Source of the DNA: Micromonospora_G sp040676775
Lineage (GTDB): Bacteria; Actinomycetota; Actinomycetes; Mycobacteriales; Micromonosporaceae
Direction of reading: 5' to 3'
Length of the DNA stretch: 64,000 bases
Assembly (NCBI RefSeq): GCF_040676775.1
Contig: NZ_JBFAPP010000006.1
Coordinates: 186,001 to 250,000, forward strand
A program made the position numbers and the translations under genes. Positions 25,002 through 33,987 of this stretch are shown here, piece by piece. Position 1 is the stretch's first letter, and the number at the start of each line of letters is the position of its first letter. The notes under the pieces were generated by a model, which was given only the letters and a program-made list of their open reading frames with translations, was not told the DNA's origin and ran no database searches.

Positions 25002-26192
25002 ATGCACGTCCTGATGACGGCGGCGGGCAGACGTACCGAGCACTGGACCGAACTGTTCGCCGCGCTCTGCGACCGGCCCGAGGTCACGCTCACCGTGCTC
25101 GCGGCCGACGTCTCGGCGTCGACCCACCGCCGCCTGGACCGGTTGGCCCGGCAACGGCCGAACCTGCGTTACCACCTGGTGCCGCACCTGTTGGGCGAGG
25201 ACCGGACCGGGCACCTGGCGTCGGTGCTGTTCCGACCGGGAACCGGCCGGCTGCTCGTCGGCCGACAGCCGGACGTCGTACACGTCATCGGGGAGGCCGC
25301 GTACGTCACCACCTGGCAGGCCATCCGGATGCGACAGCGACACTGGCCCACCGCACCGCTCACCCTGTACGCGGCACAGAACGTCGTACTGCGGTTCCCG
25401 GTGCCGTTCCCGCGCCTCGAACGGCAGGCGTACGACACGATCGACCACGCCTTCCCGATCACCCCGGCGGCGCTCGGGGTGCTGCGCGCCAAGGGGTACC
25501 GGGGGCCGGCGACGATCGTCCCCCTCGGGGTCGACACCGCCCTGTTCCGGCCCCGGCCAGTGACCCGACCGCAGGCGCGCCGCTTCACCGTGGGATTCGT
25601 CGGCCGGCTGGAGCCGGACAAGGGCGTGCACGACCTGCTCCGGGCGGTGGAACTGCTCGACTGCGACCTGCTGGCGGTGGGCGGCGGCAGCCTGTATCCG
25701 GAGATCGAGCGGCTCGCCGCCCGCCGACCAGGCCGGATCAGCCTCGCCGGCTGGACCGACCACGCCGACCTGCCCGAGCTGCTGTCCCGGATGGACGTGC
25801 TGGTCCTGCCCTCGATCGAGGTGATCCGACGCAGCCTGCTGCGGTGGGCCGGCGTTCCGCTGCGGGAGCAGTTCGGCCGGGTGCTGGTGGAGGCGATGGC
25901 GTGCGGCGTCCCGGTCGTCGGCAGCGAGGTGGGCGAGATCCCGTACGTGATCGGCTCCGCCGGCCTGACCTATCCCGCCGGCGACGTGGTGGCCCTGGCC
26001 GACCGGCTGGCGGCGTTGCGTGACAATCCCGACCTCGCCCGGCAGTTGGCCGTCCGGGGCGTACGCCGGGCCACCGGTGAGTTCAGTTGGGCGGGCACCG
26101 CGGACAGCATGTACCGCGTCTGGCAGGAGTTGACCGGCGCCGGCCGGCAGTTGGCCGCGGCCCGAGGACCCGACCGGCCCGCCGGGGAGTGA
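25002..26192 (+). CDS. Glycosyltransferase, GT4 (GT-B) family
   Basis: The 396-residue retaining glycosyltransferase has the GT-B layout: an N-terminal acceptor domain and a C-terminal donor domain. The donor domain shows VGFVGRLEPDKGVHDLL and the EX7E signature EQFGRVLVEAMACGVPVVGSEVGE (here cited in part). It transfers a sugar from a nucleotide donor, probably in the cytoplasm. It is 75 bp upstream of a TylF-type methyltransferase on the same strand, suggesting that the transferred sugar is then O-methylated. It opens the NRPS cluster. GAGAGG precedes the ATG. Confidence 0.9.
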   Translation: MHVLMTAAGRRTEHWTELFAALCDRPEVTLTVLAADVSASTHRRLDRLARQRPNLRYHLVPHLLGEDRTGHLASVLFRPGTGRLLVGRQPDVVHVIGEAAYVTTWQAIRMRQRHWPTAPLTLYAAQNVVLRFPVPFPRLERQAYDTIDHAFPITPAALGVLRAKGYRGPATIVPLGVDTALFRPRPVTRPQARRFTVGFVGRLEPDKGVHDLLRAVELLDCDLLAVGGGSLYPEIERLAARRPGRISLAGWTDHADLPELLSRMDVLVLPSIEVIRRSLLRWAGVPLREQFGRVLVEAMACGVPVVGSEVGEIPYVIGSAGLTYPAGDVVALADRLAALRDNPDLARQLAVRGVRRATGEFSWAGTADSMYRVWQELTGAGRQLAAARGPDRPAGE

Positions 26193-26269
26193 CCGCCCCG
26201 ACCGACGGCCGGTACGCAAACCGCCGCACGACTACCAGTACAGAACAAGACACCAGTTAAGGAACGATG

Positions 26270-27133
26270 ATGACCGATTTCATGTCTCCGGCGCAGGTCG
26301 CCGAGCCGACCACCGACGATCCCCGTCAGCTCTACCTCGACCTGCTCAAGAAGACCCTGACCCGGTACGCGTTCGGGGAGACCTGGACCCCGTTCCAGCC
26401 CCGCCGCCGGTCGTTGCGGGGCGCGGTGTACCGCCGGGGCCAGCGGTTGCTGCACCGGCGTGGCATGGAGTTGGTGCTCCGCTTCCCGTTCGACGCCCAG
26501 GCCCGCGAGGTCGGCCGGGACTGCCCGCCGGACGCGGAGACCATGATCGGCCTGCACCGGCTGGACAACCTGGAACACTGCGTACGGGACGTGCTCGAAC
26601 GCGGCGTACCCGGTGACCTGATCGAGACCGGGGTGTGGCGTGGCGGCGCCTGCATCTTCATGCGCGCCATGCTCAAGGCGTACGGTGACCACGACCGTAC
26701 GGTCTGGGTGGCGGACTCGTTCCGTGGCCTGCCCAAGCCCGACCCGCGCCGGGTCGAGGACGTCGAGGACGCACTGTGGAGCGTGCCCGTCCTGGCGGTG
26801 TCGATGGACCAGGTCAAGGGCAACTTCAGCCGGTACGGCCTGCTCGACGACCAGGTCGGCTTCCTGCCCGGATGGTTCAAGGACACCCTGCCGACGGCAC
26901 CCGTCGACCGGATCGCGGTGATGCGCCTCGACGGCGACCTCTACGAGTCCACCGAGGTGGCGTTGCGCTCGCTCTACCCGAAGCTCTCCGTCGGCGGCTA
27001 CGTCATCGTCGACGACTACCACGCCGTACGCGGCTGCCGTCAGGCCGTCGACGACTTCCGCGCCGAGTTCGGCATCACCGACGAACTCCGCCAGGTCGAC
27101 TGGACCTGCCGCTACTGGCAACGTACCCGCTGA
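26270..27133 (+). CDS. TylF/MycF-family O-methyltransferase
   Basis: The 287-residue protein matches the macrocin O-methyltransferase family: LYLDLLKKTLTRYAF near the start, GDLIETGVWRGGACIFMRAML for SAM binding, WVADSFRGLPKP, MRLDGDLYESTEVAL and GGYVIVDDYHAVRGCR with the metal-binding aspartates. Characterised members methylate sugar hydroxyls of antibiotics using SAM and magnesium. The second of two tandem ATGs (26267, 26270) has better spacing to AAGGA. The neighbour upstream is a GT4 enzyme; convergent is the NRPS operon. Confidence 0.93.
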   Translation: MTDFMSPAQVAEPTTDDPRQLYLDLLKKTLTRYAFGETWTPFQPRRRSLRGAVYRRGQRLLHRRGMELVLRFPFDAQAREVGRDCPPDAETMIGLHRLDNLEHCVRDVLERGVPGDLIETGVWRGGACIFMRAMLKAYGDHDRTVWVADSFRGLPKPDPRRVEDVEDALWSVPVLAVSMDQVKGNFSRYGLLDDQVGFLPGWFKDTLPTAPVDRIAVMRLDGDLYESTEVALRSLYPKLSVGGYVIVDDYHAVRGCRQAVDDFRAEFGITDELRQVDWTCRYWQRTR

Positions 27134-27141
27134 CCATGCAC

Positions 27142-27183
27142 CTGGCCCCGTCCACCACTTCCGCGGAGGTGGACGGGGTCCAG
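27142..27183. terminator. Bidirectional terminator hairpin
   Basis: CCCCGTCCACC (27146-27156) pairs with GGTGGACGGGG (27168-27178), extended outward by CTGG/CCAG with one bulge. It separates the convergent methyltransferase and carrier-protein genes. Confidence 0.8.
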
Positions 27184-27189
27184 GAGCGG

Positions 27190-27441
27190 TTACGGCTGGG
27201 CGGTGAGCTGGGCGGCGAGATCTTCGAGGGTGTTCAGGCCCCGGCCGCTGCCGGAGAGGTCCAGTTCGACGTCGTACTCGGCCTCGATGGCGTCGATGAG
27301 CCGGAGCAGGCCCAGCGAGTCCACCCCCAGTGCGACCAGGGAGGCACCGCTGACCAGTACGTCCTCCGTACCGACCGCACCGTCCGTGACCTCGTGGACC
27401 AACTCGGCCAGCCGCCGGTGCAACCCGTCGTCCCCGCTCAT
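27190..27441 (-). CDS. Stand-alone acyl/peptidyl carrier protein
   Basis: The 83-residue acidic protein carries the phosphopantetheine attachment motif GVDSLGLLRL with Ser42, followed by the helix that recognises partner enzymes. It would hold an acyl or aminoacyl group as a thioester. Its ATG overlaps the NRPS stop as ATGA, so production is coupled to the C-A-T protein. Because the NRPS already has its own carrier domain, this extra carrier may load the starter acyl group made by the ligase at 30521-32065, or receive the chain for release. This is inference. Confidence 0.9.
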   Translation of the reverse strand: MSGDDGLHRRLAELVHEVTDGAVGTEDVLVSGASLVALGVDSLGLLRLIDAIEAEYDVELDLSGSGRGLNTLEDLAAQLTAQP

Positions 27442-30400
27442 CGTCGCGCTCCCGAACGTCGTACGAACTCGGCGATCTCCCCGATCGTCGGGGTATCGAA
27501 GAACACGTCCAGCGGCACCTCGACGCCCAGCCGCTGGTGGATCCGGCCGCTGATCCGGGTGATCGTGAGCGAGTGGCCGCCCAGGTCGAACAGGTCCTCG
27601 TCCGGACCGATGTCGCCGATCTGGAGCACGTCCTGCCAGATGACCTGGATCTGCGCCACGACCTCGTCGGTGTCGCTCTCGCCGTCGGCGTCGATCGGCG
27701 CGGCCTGCGCGGCGGTGGCGCGTTCGCGCGCCGGCTCGGGCAGGGCGGCCCGATCCAGTTTGCCGTTCGGGGTGAGTGGCAGCCGGTCCAGGAACACCCA
27801 CGCGTTGGGCAGCATGGCAGCGGGCAGCGTCCCCGCCAGGTGCGTACGCAGCGCGGCGGGTTCGGGTGGGGCGCCCCTGGGCACCACGTACCCGACCAGC
27901 CGCGCCTCGGTCCCGTCGGCGCCGTCGCCGCGCAGCAGTACGGCCGCCGCGACGACGCCCGGGTGCGCCGACAATCCCGCCTCGATCTCGCCCAGTTCGA
28001 CCCGATGGCCCCGGATCTTCACCTGCTGGTCGGCCCGACCGACGAAGTCGAGCCGACCGTCCGGCAGCCGGGTGACCAGGTCACCGGTGCGGTAGAGCCT
28101 GCCCTCGCCGGCCCCGAACGGGTCGGGGAGGAAACGTTCGTCGGTGAGGTCGGGCTGGCGCAGGTAGCCGCCGGCCACGCCCCGACCACCGAGGTACAGC
28201 TCACCCGGCACGCCCACCGGCAGCGGACGCAGGTGGGCGTCGAGCACGTACCCGCGGACGTTGGGCAGCGGTCGGCCGATCGTCACCCGGTCCGGGTGCT
28301 CGGGCAATTCGGCGGCGGTGGCGTAGATCGTCGCCTCGGTCGGCCCGTACCCGTTGACCAGGCGGGCGACCCGACGTCGCAGCTCGCGGGCGAGCGGCAC
28401 CGGCAGCGCCTCGCCACCGGCGAGCGCGACCGCCGGGAAACCCGGTTCCCGGCCGAGGCCCGCCTCCAGCAGGATCCGCCAGCCGGACGGCGTCGCCTGC
28501 ACGTGGGTGATCTCCTGGTCGCGGATCAGGCGGCAGACGGCCGCGCCGTCGGCGGCGTGGGTGTTCGACGCGACCACCACCCGGGCGCCGGTCACCAGCG
28601 GCAGGAACACCTCGACGGCGGAGATGTCGAACGACAGCGAGGTCAGCCCGAGCCAGCGGTCGCCCGGTTGGCCGCCCAGCAGGTCGCGCAGACCGAGCAG
28701 CAGGTTCGCCAGGGCGTCGTGCCGTACCGCGACGCCCTTGGGCCGGCCGGTCGAGCCGGAGGTGTACAGCACGTAGGCGAGGTCGCCCGGACCGGGCAGG
28801 GCGCCGGTCTCGGGTACCGCCGGGTCGGCGGGGTCGAGGTCGTCGACCGTGAGCACCGGCAGGCGCGGGTCGAGGGCGGCGGCGGCCGACGCGGTGGCGA
28901 CGACCAGCGCCGGCTCCGCGTCGGCGAGGATCATCGCCTGCCGAGGCGGTGGATAGCCCGGGTCCACCGGCACGTACCCGGCGCCGCAGCGCAGCACCGC
29001 GAGCAGCGCGGCGACCGCCTGCCAGGACCGGTCCAGGCAGACCGCGACCAGCGCGCCAGCGCCGATTCCCCGCTGGCGCAACACCGCGGCGAGCCGGCCG
29101 CTGGTCGCGTCGAGTTCGGCGTACGTCAGCCGCCGGTCGCCGTCGACCACCGCGACCAGGTCCGGTCGCTGCCGGACCTGGGCGGCGAACAGCGCGGGCA
29201 GGACCGCGTCGGCCGGGTAGTGGCGTTCGGTGTCGTTCCAGCCGTGCACCAGGTCGGACAGTTCGGCGGGGGGCAGCAGCGGCAGCGTCAGCATCGGCCG
29301 GTCCGGGTCGTCGACCACCGCCGCCAGTACGGTCCGCAGGTGCGCCCCGATCCGGTTGACCGACTCCCGGTCGATCGCGGTGGGGCTGTGCTGGAGGCTG
29401 ACGGTGACCGCGTCCGGGCCGTCGACGATCTGCACGTGCAGCGCGTTGCGGGCCGTGCCGTTGAACATCGTCCACTCGACCGTGGTCTCCGGTCCGGCGA
29501 AATCCGGGGCGGGGCCGCGCCGCCGGTAACCGACCGACACCGGGGTCAGCGCCGGTGCCGGTCGCAGCCCGCCGACCGCCTGCGCGAGCGGTACGTGCCG
29601 GAACCGGTACAGGTCGCGGACACCGGTCCGCACCGCCCGGGTGTAGGCCCGGAAGGTGGCGGCCGGCGCGGGCGGGTGCACCGGCAGTTCGTTGACGAAG
29701 AGGCCGACCTGCCCGGCGGTCGCGGCGGTACGGGTGGACAGCGCGACGCCGACCGGCAGGTTCGGGTTGCCGTAGCGATCCAGCAGGGTGTGCACCGCGG
29801 CGAGCAGCAGTTCGAAGCGGGTCACGCCGATGTCCGTGGCAACCGCGTCGATGCGCTCGACGAGGTCCGGGTCGAGTGCGAAGTCGACACTGGCGCCCGG
29901 CTCGGCCGCGGTCGGCACCCGGTGCAGTCCGGGCAGCAGGACGTCACCGGGCGGCGACCACCGGGCGGCCCAGTGTGCGCGGGCTCCGGTGAGATCGGCG
30001 GCGACCCGGTGCTGCTCGGCGGTCGCGTGCCCCGCGTACGGCTCCGGTGCCGGACCGAGGTCCACCGGCCGGCCGGCGACGGCCGCGCGGTACGCCGACG
30101 CCAGCTCGTCCAGCAGCACGTCCTTGGACATGCCGTCGAAGACCAGGTGGTGGGCGGTGACCAGGAGGAGGTGCCGGTCCGCTGCACCGGTCAGCAGGGT
30201 GAACCGGGCCAGCGGCCCCCGGCGCAGGTCGAACGGTCGGGCGAGTTCGGTGCGGATCCGCTCGTCGGAGAGTTCGCCGGTGGTCAGCGCGAGCTTCTCC
30301 GCGGCCGGGACCAGCAGGGGAGCGCCCTCGGGGTCGGGTTCGACCGCCGTGCTCAGCACCTCGTGCCGGTTGATGACGGCGGTGCACGCCTCGGTCAGCG

Positions 30401-30524
30401 CGTGGCGGTCGAGCCCGGCCCCGAATCGGACGCCGAGCGCCAGGTGGTACGCCGTGCCGGCCACCCCGGCCTGTTCGGTGAACCAGACGGCGTGTTGGGC
30501 GTACGTCGTCGCAGCGGTGTTCAC
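27438..30524 (-). CDS. Nonribosomal peptide synthetase, one module (C-A-T)
   Basis: The 1028-residue protein is a single NRPS module. The condensation domain (about 1-420) has an intact HHLVFDG at 125-131. The adenylation domain (about 430-930) shows YTSGSTGRPKG, FDISAVEVF, NGYGPTEATIY, YRTGDL and NGKLDR. The carrier domain has LGGHSL with Ser985. By-eye placement of the eight specificity residues gives about D-I-V-A-A-G-I-Y, which I do not match to a known amino acid. There is no thioesterase or reductase, so release needs another protein. The GTG start shares GTGA with the acyl-ligase stop; GGAGGG precedes it. Confidence 0.94.
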   Translation of the reverse strand: MNTAATTYAQHAVWFTEQAGVAGTAYHLALGVRFGAGLDRHALTEACTAVINRHEVLSTAVEPDPEGAPLLVPAAEKLALTTGELSDERIRTELARPFDLRRGPLARFTLLTGAADRHLLLVTAHHLVFDGMSKDVLLDELASAYRAAVAGRPVDLGPAPEPYAGHATAEQHRVAADLTGARAHWAARWSPPGDVLLPGLHRVPTAAEPGASVDFALDPDLVERIDAVATDIGVTRFELLLAAVHTLLDRYGNPNLPVGVALSTRTAATAGQVGLFVNELPVHPPAPAATFRAYTRAVRTGVRDLYRFRHVPLAQAVGGLRPAPALTPVSVGYRRRGPAPDFAGPETTVEWTMFNGTARNALHVQIVDGPDAVTVSLQHSPTAIDRESVNRIGAHLRTVLAAVVDDPDRPMLTLPLLPPAELSDLVHGWNDTERHYPADAVLPALFAAQVRQRPDLVAVVDGDRRLTYAELDATSGRLAAVLRQRGIGAGALVAVCLDRSWQAVAALLAVLRCGAGYVPVDPGYPPPRQAMILADAEPALVVATASAAAALDPRLPVLTVDDLDPADPAVPETGALPGPGDLAYVLYTSGSTGRPKGVAVRHDALANLLLGLRDLLGGQPGDRWLGLTSLSFDISAVEVFLPLVTGARVVVASNTHAADGAAVCRLIRDQEITHVQATPSGWRILLEAGLGREPGFPAVALAGGEALPVPLARELRRRVARLVNGYGPTEATIYATAAELPEHPDRVTIGRPLPNVRGYVLDAHLRPLPVGVPGELYLGGRGVAGGYLRQPDLTDERFLPDPFGAGEGRLYRTGDLVTRLPDGRLDFVGRADQQVKIRGHRVELGEIEAGLSAHPGVVAAAVLLRGDGADGTEARLVGYVVPRGAPPEPAALRTHLAGTLPAAMLPNAWVFLDRLPLTPNGKLDRAALPEPARERATAAQAAPIDADGESDTDEVVAQIQVIWQDVLQIGDIGPDEDLFDLGGHSLTITRISGRIHQRLGVEVPLDVFFDTPTIGEIAEFVRRSGARR

Positions 30525-32065
30525 GGGCCCTCCGAGTGGTGGCTGTGCGCGGTGGTGCGGGTCTGTTCGAGTTGGCTGACCAGTTGGCGTTTGAGCACCT
30601 TGCCGGCCTCGTTGCGGGGTAGCTGGTCGAGCACCAGCAGCCGGGTCGGTAACTGGTAGTCGGCGAGTCGCGCGGCGAGGAAGGCGCGCAGCGCGGGCAG
30701 GGCGACGTCGGCGGCCGGCGTGTGCGGATGCGGTACGACCACGGCGGCCACGGTGCTGCCGAGCACCGGGTGTGGCACTCCGACAACGGCGGTCTCCGCG
30801 ATCCCGGTGTGCTCGTACAGGGCGGCCTCGATCTCCAGGGTGGAGATCTTGAAGGCGCCGGACTTCACCACGTCCTCGTGCCGGTCGGCGAGGTAGAGGT
30901 AGCCCTCGGCGTCCATCCGTCCGACGTCGCCCATCCGTACCCACTCGCCGTGGAAGGTCGCCCGGCTGGCCTGTTCGTCCCGGTAGTAGGCGCGTGGGTG
31001 CCGACACCGCAGCCAGACCTGCCCGGTGGCGCCGTCGGGCAGGGGCCGCCCCTGCTCGTCGGCGATCATGAGGGCGCCCGCGCTGGCCCGGCCGACCGCG
31101 TCCGGCCGGGCCGGATTGAAGATCATCGTGGTCTGTGCGGGTGCCGCCTCGGTCGAGGTGTAGTAGTTGACGATCACCGCGTTCGGGAACGCGGTGGCGA
31201 GCCGGGCGGCGACCGCCGGCGCCAGCGGTGCCGCCGTCGACCCGATCAGCTGCACCCCGGACGTGTCACGCCCGCGCAGCGCACCGGAGTTGAGCAGTTC
31301 GATCGCCATCGACGGGACGACAAAAACCGTCCCGGTGCCGGCGGACTCGACCAACCGGGCGAACCGGGCCGGGGTGAACTGCGGCAGCGTCAGCGCGGTC
31401 GGCTTGGCGGTGAGCGCGTTGAACAGCATCGTCTGGGCGGCGTTGGTGCCGATCGCGAACGCGTGCAGGAACCGCTCGGAGTGACCCAGCGCCAGCCGGC
31501 GGGGGTGGGTGGGTGCGGCCACGGTCAGGTTCGCGTGGGTCGCGCCGACGCCCTTCGGCCGGCCGGTGGTACCGGAGGTGTAGAGGATCTGGGCCAGGTC
31601 GTCGGGGCGTACGCCGGGGCCGGGGTGCGGTTGCGGTGCCGGCGTACCGGCCGCGACGAGTTCGGCCACGGTCACGCCCGGCACCGGCTCGGCCGTCCTC
31701 GGATCGGCACCGGGGCCGTGGACCAGGGTGGTGGCCGCACAGTGTTCCAGCGCCTGCCGTACCTGGGTGGCGGCGAGCCGGTCGGAGAGCGGTACGGCGA
31801 CCCCGCCGGCCCGCTGTACCCCGCAGTACGCGACCGCGAAGTCCACCCAGTCCGGTGCGCCGAAGAGCAGGCCGACCCGGTCGCCGGCACCCAGTCCGCG
31901 CTGGCGCAGTGCGGTGGCCACCGCGGTCGCGCCCGCCTCCCACTCGGCGAAGGTGAGCCTGGCGACCCCGTGCACCTCGATCGCCACCCGGTCCGGGTGC
32001 ACACCCGCCCGCCAGCTCAACACCTCGGGTACGGTCCGGCCGGCGGGAGCGCGGTCGTTTGTCAC
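30521..32065 (-). CDS. Acyl-CoA synthetase / acyl-AMP ligase family protein
   Basis: The 514-residue ANL-superfamily enzyme activates a carboxylic acid with ATP. The core motifs are YTSGTTGRPKGV, NYYTSTEAAP, VRMGDVGRMD and the C-terminal lysine region NEAGKVLKRQL. It has no fused carrier domain. In this operon it most likely activates a fatty or aryl acid and loads it on the free carrier protein or directly offers it to the condensation domain. The GTG at 32065 with GAGG nine bases upstream was chosen because the upstream frame extension lacks family similarity. It is first in the operon. Confidence 0.9.
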   Translation of the reverse strand: MTNDRAPAGRTVPEVLSWRAGVHPDRVAIEVHGVARLTFAEWEAGATAVATALRQRGLGAGDRVGLLFGAPDWVDFAVAYCGVQRAGGVAVPLSDRLAATQVRQALEHCAATTLVHGPGADPRTAEPVPGVTVAELVAAGTPAPQPHPGPGVRPDDLAQILYTSGTTGRPKGVGATHANLTVAAPTHPRRLALGHSERFLHAFAIGTNAAQTMLFNALTAKPTALTLPQFTPARFARLVESAGTGTVFVVPSMAIELLNSGALRGRDTSGVQLIGSTAAPLAPAVAARLATAFPNAVIVNYYTSTEAAPAQTTMIFNPARPDAVGRASAGALMIADEQGRPLPDGATGQVWLRCRHPRAYYRDEQASRATFHGEWVRMGDVGRMDAEGYLYLADRHEDVVKSGAFKISTLEIEAALYEHTGIAETAVVGVPHPVLGSTVAAVVVPHPHTPAADVALPALRAFLAARLADYQLPTRLLVLDQLPRNEAGKVLKRQLVSQLEQTRTTAHSHHSEGP

Positions 32066-32467
32066 GCGATGTGCCTCAATTCGACGAAGACGCCAGAGGG
32101 CCTCCCCGTGTCGTGGCCGCATCGTCGGTCTGGTGGTCGGTCTGCGGTTCGCCGTACCGTCGCTCAGTGTTAGGTCGGCGTTCCGATTCGCAGTGTGCCC
32201 GTTGTGGCCGGTGGCGGGGATCGGCCGAACGGGGCAGCGGATTGGAACCGAAACACTGATGCCCTCCACATAGGACGATTTCCGGCAGGAATGCGCTTTC
32301 CTCGTCCTGGTGGCCGGGAGCAGGGGATCGACACCCGGCGGCGCCATCGGCGGCTGGCGATAACATCTGGCACCGGACGATCTACCGGTGGAGCCGACTC
32401 GGCGACGATCGACGGGCCACACCGCCCCGACCGTCCGGCCGGTACGGAAATGTCCTTGGAGGAACGC
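32066..32467. other. Divergent intergenic region of the NRPS cluster (402 bp)
   Basis: No convincing gene is seen on either strand, although both carry open in-frame extensions of the flanking genes. Family similarity starts only at the chosen starts. The region must hold the promoters for the leftward ligase-NRPS-carrier operon and the rightward condensation-like gene. I see no clear long palindrome in it. No pathway-specific regulator gene lies next to it. Confidence 0.5.
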
Positions 32468-33898
32468 ATGAGGCGGGTGGCGGAACCGGTCGACTCCGAA
32501 TCGGAGCACCTGGTCCACGCCGAGTTCGCGGGTGGTCGCGCCGGTACCGCGCCGCTGACCTGGGGACAGCGCTCGATGTGGTGGACCATGGACGACTTCC
32601 GCTCACGCAACAGCTTCCTCAACCTCTGCCGGGTGGTCACCGTGCCTCGGCGCTCGGCGCTGGACGTACCGGCCGTGGCCGCGGTGATCGGCACCCTGGT
32701 CGCCCGGCACGAGTCGCTGCGGACCCGGGTACGCCTGGTCGACGGCGAGCTGTGCCAGCAGGCGTACGACTCCGGGCGGCTACCGCTGCTCGTGCTCGAT
32801 GCCGACGCCGGGCGTACCGATGGCCCCGACGACGACGGTGCCGGCCTCGCCGCGCGGGTGTGCGCGCGCCTGGGCGACGTGCCGTTCGACCACACCGAGG
32901 AGTGGCCGCTGCGGGTGGCCCTGGTGGTGGTGAATGGCCGGGTACGCCGGATCGTGCTGGTACTCAGTCACTCCACGGTGGACTTCCACGCCACCGAGAC
33001 CGTGCTGCGTGACCTGCGCCTGCTGCTGGTACGCGGCACGATCGACACCCCGCCGGGCCTCCAGTCGATCGACATGGCCCGTCGGGAGGCCGGGGCGCAA
33101 CGACGCCGCTCCGACCGGGCGATCTCCTACTGGACCGGGCAGTTCACGAGACTGCCGGCGGGTGGCTTCGCGCGGATCGGACCGGCGCACACCCCCCGGT
33201 ACCGGGGCCTGACGATGGTCTCCGAGACCGTCGACCTGGCCAGCCGGATGATCGCCGCACGGCACCGGGTCAGCACCTCCACCGTGCTGCTCGCCGCGAC
33301 CGCCGCGCTGACCGTCGGCGGGGACGAGGCTCTCCGCTGCGGGTTGGTCAGCATGGCGAACAACCGCTTCCAGCCCGGACACGGCGACGCGATAGCCAAG
33401 CTCAACCAGCTCGCACTCATCGCCGTCGACCTCACCGACCGGCCGACCTTCGCCGGGCTGCTGCCCCGGGTCGCGCAGGCCGCGATGGACGGCTACCGGC
33501 ACGCGTACTACGACCCACCCGCGATGCGGCACGCCTTCGCCGAACTGGGGCTCGACTACCTCACCATGCTCGGTCCGTACTGCCTGGTCAACGACATCCG
33601 GTTGCCCGGCGATCCCCATGCCGCCGGGCCGGACCTCGACGAGCGGGCGCTGCGGGCGACCCGGGCCCGTACCACGCTCACCTGGTCGGAGCCGGCGAAC
33701 AAGTTCGTCTGGCGCTGCCGCCTGCAGGTCGTCGACGCGCCCCGCGCGGTCGGCCTCGTCCTCACCATCGACACCTGTTACCTGCCGCCCGAGCGGGCCA
33801 CGGCGCTGCTGCACGACGTCGAGGAGTTGCTGGTACGGGCGGCGGTCGGGGACGTACCGTGGCCCTGGCGGCCCTCCGGCCGCCCCGCCGTGGACTGA
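32468..33898 (+). CDS. Stand-alone condensation-domain-like acyltransferase
   Basis: The 476-residue protein has the two-lobed chloramphenicol-acetyltransferase-like fold of NRPS condensation domains: LTWGQRSMWW near the start and VARHESLRTR as the usual second motif. The active-site motif HHxxxDG reads SHSTVDF (167-173), so the second, catalytic His168 and Asp172 are kept while the first His and the Gly are replaced. It may catalyse peptide or ester bond formation or chain release. The ATG at 32468 has GGAGGAA five bases upstream, better than the ATG at 32450. It is 89 bp before the exporter gene. Confidence 0.85.
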   Translation: MRRVAEPVDSESEHLVHAEFAGGRAGTAPLTWGQRSMWWTMDDFRSRNSFLNLCRVVTVPRRSALDVPAVAAVIGTLVARHESLRTRVRLVDGELCQQAYDSGRLPLLVLDADAGRTDGPDDDGAGLAARVCARLGDVPFDHTEEWPLRVALVVVNGRVRRIVLVLSHSTVDFHATETVLRDLRLLLVRGTIDTPPGLQSIDMARREAGAQRRRSDRAISYWTGQFTRLPAGGFARIGPAHTPRYRGLTMVSETVDLASRMIAARHRVSTSTVLLAATAALTVGGDEALRCGLVSMANNRFQPGHGDAIAKLNQLALIAVDLTDRPTFAGLLPRVAQAAMDGYRHAYYDPPAMRHAFAELGLDYLTMLGPYCLVNDIRLPGDPHAAGPDLDERALRATRARTTLTWSEPANKFVWRCRLQVVDAPRAVGLVLTIDTCYLPPERATALLHDVEELLVRAAVGDVPWPWRPSGRPAVD

Positions 33899-33987
33899 GC
33901 CGGTCCCGTCACCCCGTTCACCGGTCCCGCCGCTGCGTTCACAATCCCGGCCACCGGTCCGCCATGACCTGCGGATAGGTTGAGCTG

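Noticed and set aside
27537..30659. A 1040-codon open frame on the + strand
   Set aside because: It is the antisense shadow of the NRPS gene, which has all expected core motifs on the minus strand.
32066..32450. N-terminal extensions of the acyl ligase and condensation-like genes into the gap
   Set aside because: The extensions are Arg/Pro-rich, have no family similarity, and the downstream starts have better ribosome-binding sites.
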